Part shown: one piece after another, positions 62,639 to 64,000 of the stretch
Layout: each line of letters begins with the position of its first letter
Numbering within the stretch: position 1 is the first letter of the stretch
DNA from: an uncultured Clostridia bacterium
GTDB lineage: Bacteria; Bacillota; Clostridia; Christensenellales; Aristaeellaceae
Length of the DNA stretch: 64,000 nucleotides
Reading direction: 5' to 3'
Assembly: GCA_947166705.1 (NCBI GenBank)
Contig: CAMVFE010000007.1
Location: forward strand, 1-64,000
Notes under the pieces: model-generated
Seen by the model: the letters and a program-made list of their open reading frames with translations, nothing else
Told to the model about the DNA's origin: nothing
Databases searched by the model: none
Program-made: the position numbers and the translations under genes

Positions 62639-63669
62639 TGTCGGAACAGGGCAGAAACGGTGCCGCGGCATATGTTCCGCAGCCGGGGGACTTTGAGTTC
62701 CTGACCGGCCGGGATATCGCCACGGATAAGAACTTCTCCTCCCTGAGCTACTGGAAGGGCGTGGCCATCCATTTCTTCAAGGACAAAAAGGCGGTGACCG
62801 GCCTGGTGATCATTCTGGCCATCATGCTGCTGAGCATTTTCGGGCCGATGATGAACAGCTACGGTTACCGGGATATCGTCTCCTTCCGGAACGAGAACAA
62901 CCGGAAGGTGGTGGCCAAGGGGATCGCGCCGCGGATTCCGGCGGTTCACGAGCTTTTCACGGGGGAGAAGTACGACGACGATTTCGCGGATCTCACCTTC
63001 TTCTTCGGCACGGACGACCTGGGGCGCGACCTGTGGACCCGCACCTGGTACGGGGCCCGGGTTTCCCTGATCATCGCCTTTGTCACCATCTTCATCGATA
63101 TGCTGATCGGGATGAGCTACGGGCTGATCTCCGGATATTTCGGGGGCCTGACGGACCAGGTCATGCAGCGGTTCGTGGAGATCGCCAACTCGGTTCCCCG
63201 GCTGGTGATCGTCTCGGTGCTGGCCATCTTCATGCCCAAGGGCATGGGGCTGGTGATCGTGGCGCTGCTGCTGACGGAATGGATCGGCATGAGCAAAATC
63301 GCCCGGGCGGAGATGCTGAAAACCAAGGAGCAGGAATACGTGCTGGCCAGCCGGACGCTGGGCGCCCGGAACGGGCATATCATCTTCAGCCAGATCCTGC
63401 CCAACACCATCGGGCCGATCATCACGCAGGTGATGTTCTCCATTCCGATCGCGATCTTCACGGAAGCCTTCCTGAGCTTCGTGGGCGTGGGAATCGCCCT
63501 GCCCCAGTGCTCCGTCGGCACCCTGATCGAGGACGGCTTCAACAATATCACCACCCTGCCCTACCAGATCCTGCCGCCGATCATCGTGCTGGCGCTGCTG
63601 ATGCTGGGCTTCAACTTCATCGGCGACGGCCTGCGGGAGGCGCTGGCGCCCAAGCTGGAAGACATGTGA
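62638..63669 (+). CDS. oppC: Oligopeptide ABC importer permease OppC (343 aa)
   Basis: Second permease, with an N-terminal cytoplasmic extension (about 45 residues), OppC_N helix, about six membrane segments and the EAA loop (YVLASRTLGARNGHIIFSQILPN). The segment FFGTDDLGRDLWTRTWYGARVSL is the family signature. It pairs with OppB. Confidence 0.93.
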   Translation: MSEQGRNGAAAYVPQPGDFEFLTGRDIATDKNFSSLSYWKGVAIHFFKDKKAVTGLVIILAIMLLSIFGPMMNSYGYRDIVSFRNENNRKVVAKGIAPRIPAVHELFTGEKYDDDFADLTFFFGTDDLGRDLWTRTWYGARVSLIIAFVTIFIDMLIGMSYGLISGYFGGLTDQVMQRFVEIANSVPRLVIVSVLAIFMPKGMGLVIVALLLTEWIGMSKIARAEMLKTKEQEYVLASRTLGARNGHIIFSQILPNTIGPIITQVMFSIPIAIFTEAFLSFVGVGIALPQCSVGTLIEDGFNNITTLPYQILPPIIVLALLMLGFNFIGDGLREALAPKLEDM

Positions 63670-63681
63670 GGAGGGGCGGAG

Positions 63682-64000
63682 ATGAGCGAAAAAAAGCCCG
63701 GACTGAACCAGAGCGCCGGCAAGACGATCCTGGAGATCAGGGACCTGGACATCAGCTTTAAAACCAACGCGGGGACGATCCACGCGATCCGCGGCGTCAA
63801 CCTGGACCTGTGCAAGGGTGAAACGGTGGCCATCGTGGGGGAGAGCGGCAGCGGAAAATCCGTGACCATGAAGGCGGTGATGGGCCTGCTGGACAGCAAC
63901 GCCTCCGTGAACAGCGGGGAGATCCTCTATACCTATCCGGACGCCTCGGGCCGGGAAGTCACGGTGGACCTGCTGAAAATGCCGAAAAAGCAGCTCCGGC
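63682..64000 (+). CDS. oppD: Oligopeptide ABC importer ATPase OppD, cut by window end
   Basis: Starts at ATG 63682 after GAGGAGG, 12 bases past oppC. The first 106 codons are visible and include the nucleotide-binding Walker A (VGESGSGKSVTMKA) and the N-terminal pattern ILEIRDLDISF. The 3' part is outside the window. An oppF partner is expected next. Confidence 0.9.
   Translation, partial: MSEKKPGLNQSAGKTILEIRDLDISFKTNAGTIHAIRGVNLDLCKGETVAIVGESGSGKSVTMKAVMGLLDSNASVNSGEILYTYPDASGREVTVDLLKMPKKQLR

Noticed and set aside
1-64000. tRNA, rRNA, CRISPR repeats or insertion sequences
   Set aside because: No tRNA-like cloverleaf, ribosomal RNA stretch, regular direct-repeat array or transposase was recognised on reading. 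A covariance-model scan would be the decisive check.

Overview
The window looks like the chromosome of an anaerobic, gut- or rumen-type member of the Bacillota (Clostridia). Supporting signs are Shine-Dalgarno sites of the AGGAGG type, sigma-A-like promoters, two Lpl/Opp-type ABC importers, a SpoIID-like protein, RadA, RarA, PPK1 and single-gene zinc-ribbon membrane proteins. The strongly GC-rich codon use of the right-hand part, and the abundance of phosphodiester glycosidases and LRR/PIG-L proteins, would fit a Christensenellales/Aristaeellaceae-like lineage, but that placement is a guess. No rRNA, tRNA or CRISPR array was recognised.

Left part (1-24.2 kb): a clearly more AT-rich block in which every gene lies on the minus strand. 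At its left edge are two overlapping large serine recombinases and a small gene that seems to have lost its 5' end, which is the usual end module of an integrated element. The rest is an exopolysaccharide locus read right to left. A Gram-positive Pel-type core (SDR-PelD-like, PelE-like, PelA-like deacetylase, PelF, PelG) is tightly overlapped. It is flanked by two acyltransferase-3 membrane proteins, a PaaK/CapK-type acyl-CoA ligase, a four-repeat peptidoglycan-binding protein, an alpha/beta-hydrolase lipoprotein, a DASS-type anion transporter and a large Ig/PDZ surface protein. PelG carries an extra extracytoplasmic DUF4832-like domain, and the PelD-like protein has no cyclic-di-GMP-binding module. 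The change in base composition falls inside one small membrane-protein gene (23539-24054).

Middle (24.3-37.5 kb), GC-rich, plus strand: a membrane-bound XRE regulator; a promoter-driven three-gene unit (two phosphodiester alpha-GlcNAcase-like proteins and an LRR/PIG-L deacetylase fusion) ending in a strong terminator; then three consecutive cyclic-di-GMP genes (LacI-sensor GGDEF with a one-base frameshift, double-SBP GGDEF-EAL, CACHE-HAMP-GGDEF), closed by a bidirectional terminator.

Right (37.5-64 kb): glycogen synthase; a LysR gene divergent from an Lpl-type sugar importer (binding protein, two permeases, AraC regulator); radA; a CapA-like phosphoesterase; a zinc-ribbon/TPM gene pair; pfkA; a MATE exporter; ppk1; a zinc-ribbon membrane protein; a SpoIID/SH3 protein; rarA; and an opp peptide importer cut by the window end. 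Both importers have a hairpin between the binding-protein gene and the permease genes, and both binding proteins lack a lipobox cysteine.

The most novel part is the variant Pel locus: a PelG fused to a glycosidase-like domain, a PelD reduced to an SDR domain plus membrane segments, and an added acyl-activation and acyl-transfer set, possibly carried on a recombinase-mobilised block.
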